From DASPKS01 sp035628035 (GTDB lineage Bacteria > Bacteroidota > Rhodothermia > Rhodothermales > Rubricoccaceae), in assembly GCA_035628035.1 (NCBI GenBank), contig DASPKS010000215.1, positions 1 through 7,291 of the forward strand: 7,291 nt of DNA. Direction: 5' to 3'. This document shows, in pieces, positions 6,065-7,291 of this stretch; position 1 is the stretch's first letter, and each line of letters starts with the position of its first letter. Below the pieces are notes generated by a model that saw only the letters and a list, made by a program, of their open reading frames with translations, was not told the DNA's origin and searched no databases. The translations under genes and the position numbers were made by a program.

Positions 6065-6742
6065 CTACGCGCCGAAGTCGAGCTGCATCGAAGCCGGGGG
6101 GTTGAAGACGGTCGTGCCGGCTGTGGCGCTGCCGATCTGGGCGAGGAGCGCGTCGAGGTGGGCCGGCTCCCTCACGAAGTCGATCTGCGTGCTGTGCACG
6201 ACGAGGAGCGGGCTCTTCCGGTAGTGCGCGAAGAACCGGTCGTAGGCGGCGGCGAGGTCGGCGATGTAGGCGCGGTCCATCCCGGCCTCGTAGGGCCGCC
6301 CGCGCAGCGCGATGTTGTGCATGAGCCGGTCCACCGACGCCTGGAGGTACACGACGAGGTCAGGCACGGGCGCGTTCGGCTCCATCAGCGAGAACAGGCT
6401 CTCGTAGAGCTGGAGCTCGTCGCCGTCGAGGGTGAGGTGGGCGAAGACGCGGTCCTTGTCGAAGACGTAGTCGGCGACGACGGCCTGCTGGAAGAGGTCG
6501 CGCGCGGCGAGGGCCTTCTGCTGGCGGAAGCGGCTGGCGAGGAAGGCGAGCTGGGTGGGGAACGCCCAGCGGGCGCGGTCCTCGTAGAAGCGCGGGAGGA
6601 ACGGGTTGTCCTCGAACTGCTCCAGCACGAGGCGGGCGCCGGTGCGCGTGGCGAGCCGCTCGGCCAGCGAGGTCTTCCCCGACCCGATCACGCCCTCGAT
6701 GGCGACGTAGCGGAGGCGGTCGGGGAGGAGCGGGGGCGGCAC
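6065..6742 (-). CDS. Deoxynucleoside kinase (dNK family; dGK/dAK-like)
   Basis: Enzymes of this family phosphorylate salvaged deoxynucleosides with ATP in the cytoplasm. The 225-residue protein begins with a strand and a P-loop, YVAIEGVIGSGKTSLAERL (12-30). Next come the substrate-site segment VLEQFEDNPFLPRFYED (39-55), FPTQLAFLASRFRQQ (61-75), and DYVFDKDRVFAHLTL (91-105) with the DR pair. PDLVVYLQASVDRLMHNI (127-144) leads to the LID-like ALRGRPYE (145-152), then IADLAAAYDRFFAHY (160-174). Length and motif order fit the family. In many Bacteroidota this kinase is fused to FolK, but here it stands alone, as an in-frame TAG lies upstream at 6773-6771. The start is GTG at 6742, the only start found after that stop. 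It is transcribed from its own likely promoter and converges on the TonB-like gene. The exact deoxynucleoside preference cannot be read from the sequence. Confidence 0.9.
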   Translation of the reverse strand: MPPPLLPDRLRYVAIEGVIGSGKTSLAERLATRTGARLVLEQFEDNPFLPRFYEDRARWAFPTQLAFLASRFRQQKALAARDLFQQAVVADYVFDKDRVFAHLTLDGDELQLYESLFSLMEPNAPVPDLVVYLQASVDRLMHNIALRGRPYEAGMDRAYIADLAAAYDRFFAHYRKSPLLVVHSTQIDFVREPAHLDALLAQIGSATAGTTVFNPPASMQLDFGA

Positions 6743-6764
6743 GGGAGCGGAGGCGGAGCGCCCG

Positions 6765-6772
6765 CAAACCTA
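6765..6772 (-). promoter_or_regulatory. Candidate -7 box for the deoxynucleoside kinase gene
   Basis: TAGGTTTG on the minus strand is an exact match to the Bacteroidota TAnnTTTG element. It lies 22 nt before the GTG start, so the mRNA leader would be very short. No good TTTG box is seen about 19 nt upstream; that area is GC-rich and holds the end of the neighbouring gene. Confidence 0.5.
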
Positions 6773-6792
6773 GCCCGCCGCGCCGCCCGGCG

Positions 6793-7291
6793 CTACCGGA
6801 CGAGGGTGAACCGCCCGGTGGCCGCCTCCGTCCGCGCGCCCATCCGCGCCGTGACGCGGTAGAGGTACGCCCCGCTGGGGAGCCCCGACCCATCTAAACG
6901 CAGCACGCGCCCCGCCCCCGCCGCGATCTCCTGCGGCCCGAGCCTGAGCACGCGCCGCCCGAGCACGTCGTACACCTCGGCGGTGACGGCGGCGTTGGTG
7001 GGGAGGTCGAAGCGGAGCGTCGTGCTCGGGTTGAACGGGTTCGGGTACGCCCCCCGTAGCGCGAACGCCGCCGGGGTCTCGCCTCCGGGCTCGTTCGCCA
7101 CGCCCATCTGGTTCTCGTACGCACCGAGGTCCACCTGACCGCGTACTATCCGTTGCTGTCCGGCGAGGTCGAGCGGGAGCCGTTCTCCGAGGTCGCCGTC
7201 CCCATCAAGGTCGGTGAAGTCCGACGGCAGGAAAGCGTAGTCACCGAAGTCGATGGCGGGTGAACCGTCCTGGAGGCGAAGGTCGCCGTAG
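6793..7291 (-). CDS. Secreted protein with T9SS type A sorting domain, 5' part outside window
   Basis: Only the last 165 codons are present and the frame continues past the right edge. The visible part starts with YGDLRLQDGSPAIDFGDY (1-18), then DLDGDGDLGERLPLDLAG (27-44) and VDLGAYE (53-59). This is the typical end of a parallel beta-helix / choice-of-anchor type surface protein. A short linker leads to the C-terminal sorting domain: AYPNPFNPSTTLRFDLP (81-97), VTAEVYDVLGRRVLRL (102-117), LDGSGLPSGAYLYRVTA (132-148) and a final TGRFTLVR. In Bacteroidota this domain directs cargo through the type IX secretion system, after which it is cleaved and the cargo anchored or released. The internal GTG at 7134 is not the true start, because homology-like sequence continues in frame upstream of it. 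The function of the main domain cannot be judged from this fragment. Confidence 0.9.
   Translation of the reverse strand, partial: YGDLRLQDGSPAIDFGDYAFLPSDFTDLDGDGDLGERLPLDLAGQQRIVRGQVDLGAYENQMGVANEPGGETPAAFALRGAYPNPFNPSTTLRFDLPTNAAVTAEVYDVLGRRVLRLGPQEIAAGAGRVLRLDGSGLPSGAYLYRVTARMGARTEAATGRFTLVR

Noticed and set aside
6780..6793. A GCGCC/GGCGC hairpin at the stop codon of the T9SS cargo gene
   Set aside because: The stem is five pairs and no T-run follows, so it is not a convincing intrinsic terminator; GC-rich DNA yields such palindromes often.

Overview
The window is high-GC DNA (roughly 70% by eye) that looks like Bacteroidota-related bacteria of the Rhodothermota/Rhodothermia type, for example Rubricoccaceae-like. 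Three things point there: a Por/T9SS-type C-terminal sorting domain with the YPNPFNPSTT motif, promoter-like elements of the Bacteroidota form TAnnTTTG, and the near absence of Shine-Dalgarno sequences. The assignment is an inference from these features, not from a database match.

Layout. Positions 1-4932 hold a four-gene minus-strand operon, read right to left: carA (carbamoyl-phosphate synthase small subunit), a 72-aa protein resembling the DUF4177 type, a 505-aa polytopic GT-C-fold glycosyltransferase, and carB (large subunit, cut by the window edge after 685 codons). carA/small ORF and small ORF/glycosyltransferase overlap at their stop/start codons, and carB begins 22 nt after the glycosyltransferase. 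The two carbamoyl-phosphate synthase subunits are therefore separated by two genes of no obvious metabolic relation. Positions 4933-5230 are a divergent intergenic region. On the minus strand it contains a promoter-like element, a possible 23-codon leader peptide, a small hairpin followed by a T5 run, and a strong intrinsic terminator just ahead of carA. This layout suggests transcriptional attenuation of the whole car operon. Positions 5231-6061 (plus) encode a TonB-type energy transducer with an unusual Gly/Thr/Asp-rich linker. Converging on it with a 3-bp gap is a deoxynucleoside kinase (6065-6742, minus). From 6793 to the right edge lies the 3' end of a secreted T9SS cargo protein (minus).

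How the genes fit together. CarAB makes carbamoyl phosphate, the shared precursor of pyrimidines and arginine, and the deoxynucleoside kinase salvages deoxynucleosides. The TonB protein and the T9SS cargo are envelope functions, as is the membrane glycosyltransferase. The most interesting element is the carA leader. The leader-peptide stop codon overlaps the base of the terminator stem, three of its last seven sense codons are arginine, and a U-run lies just upstream. Either an arginine-codon or a pyrBI-like UTP-sensing attenuation model would fit. No mobile element, CRISPR array, rRNA or tRNA was seen.
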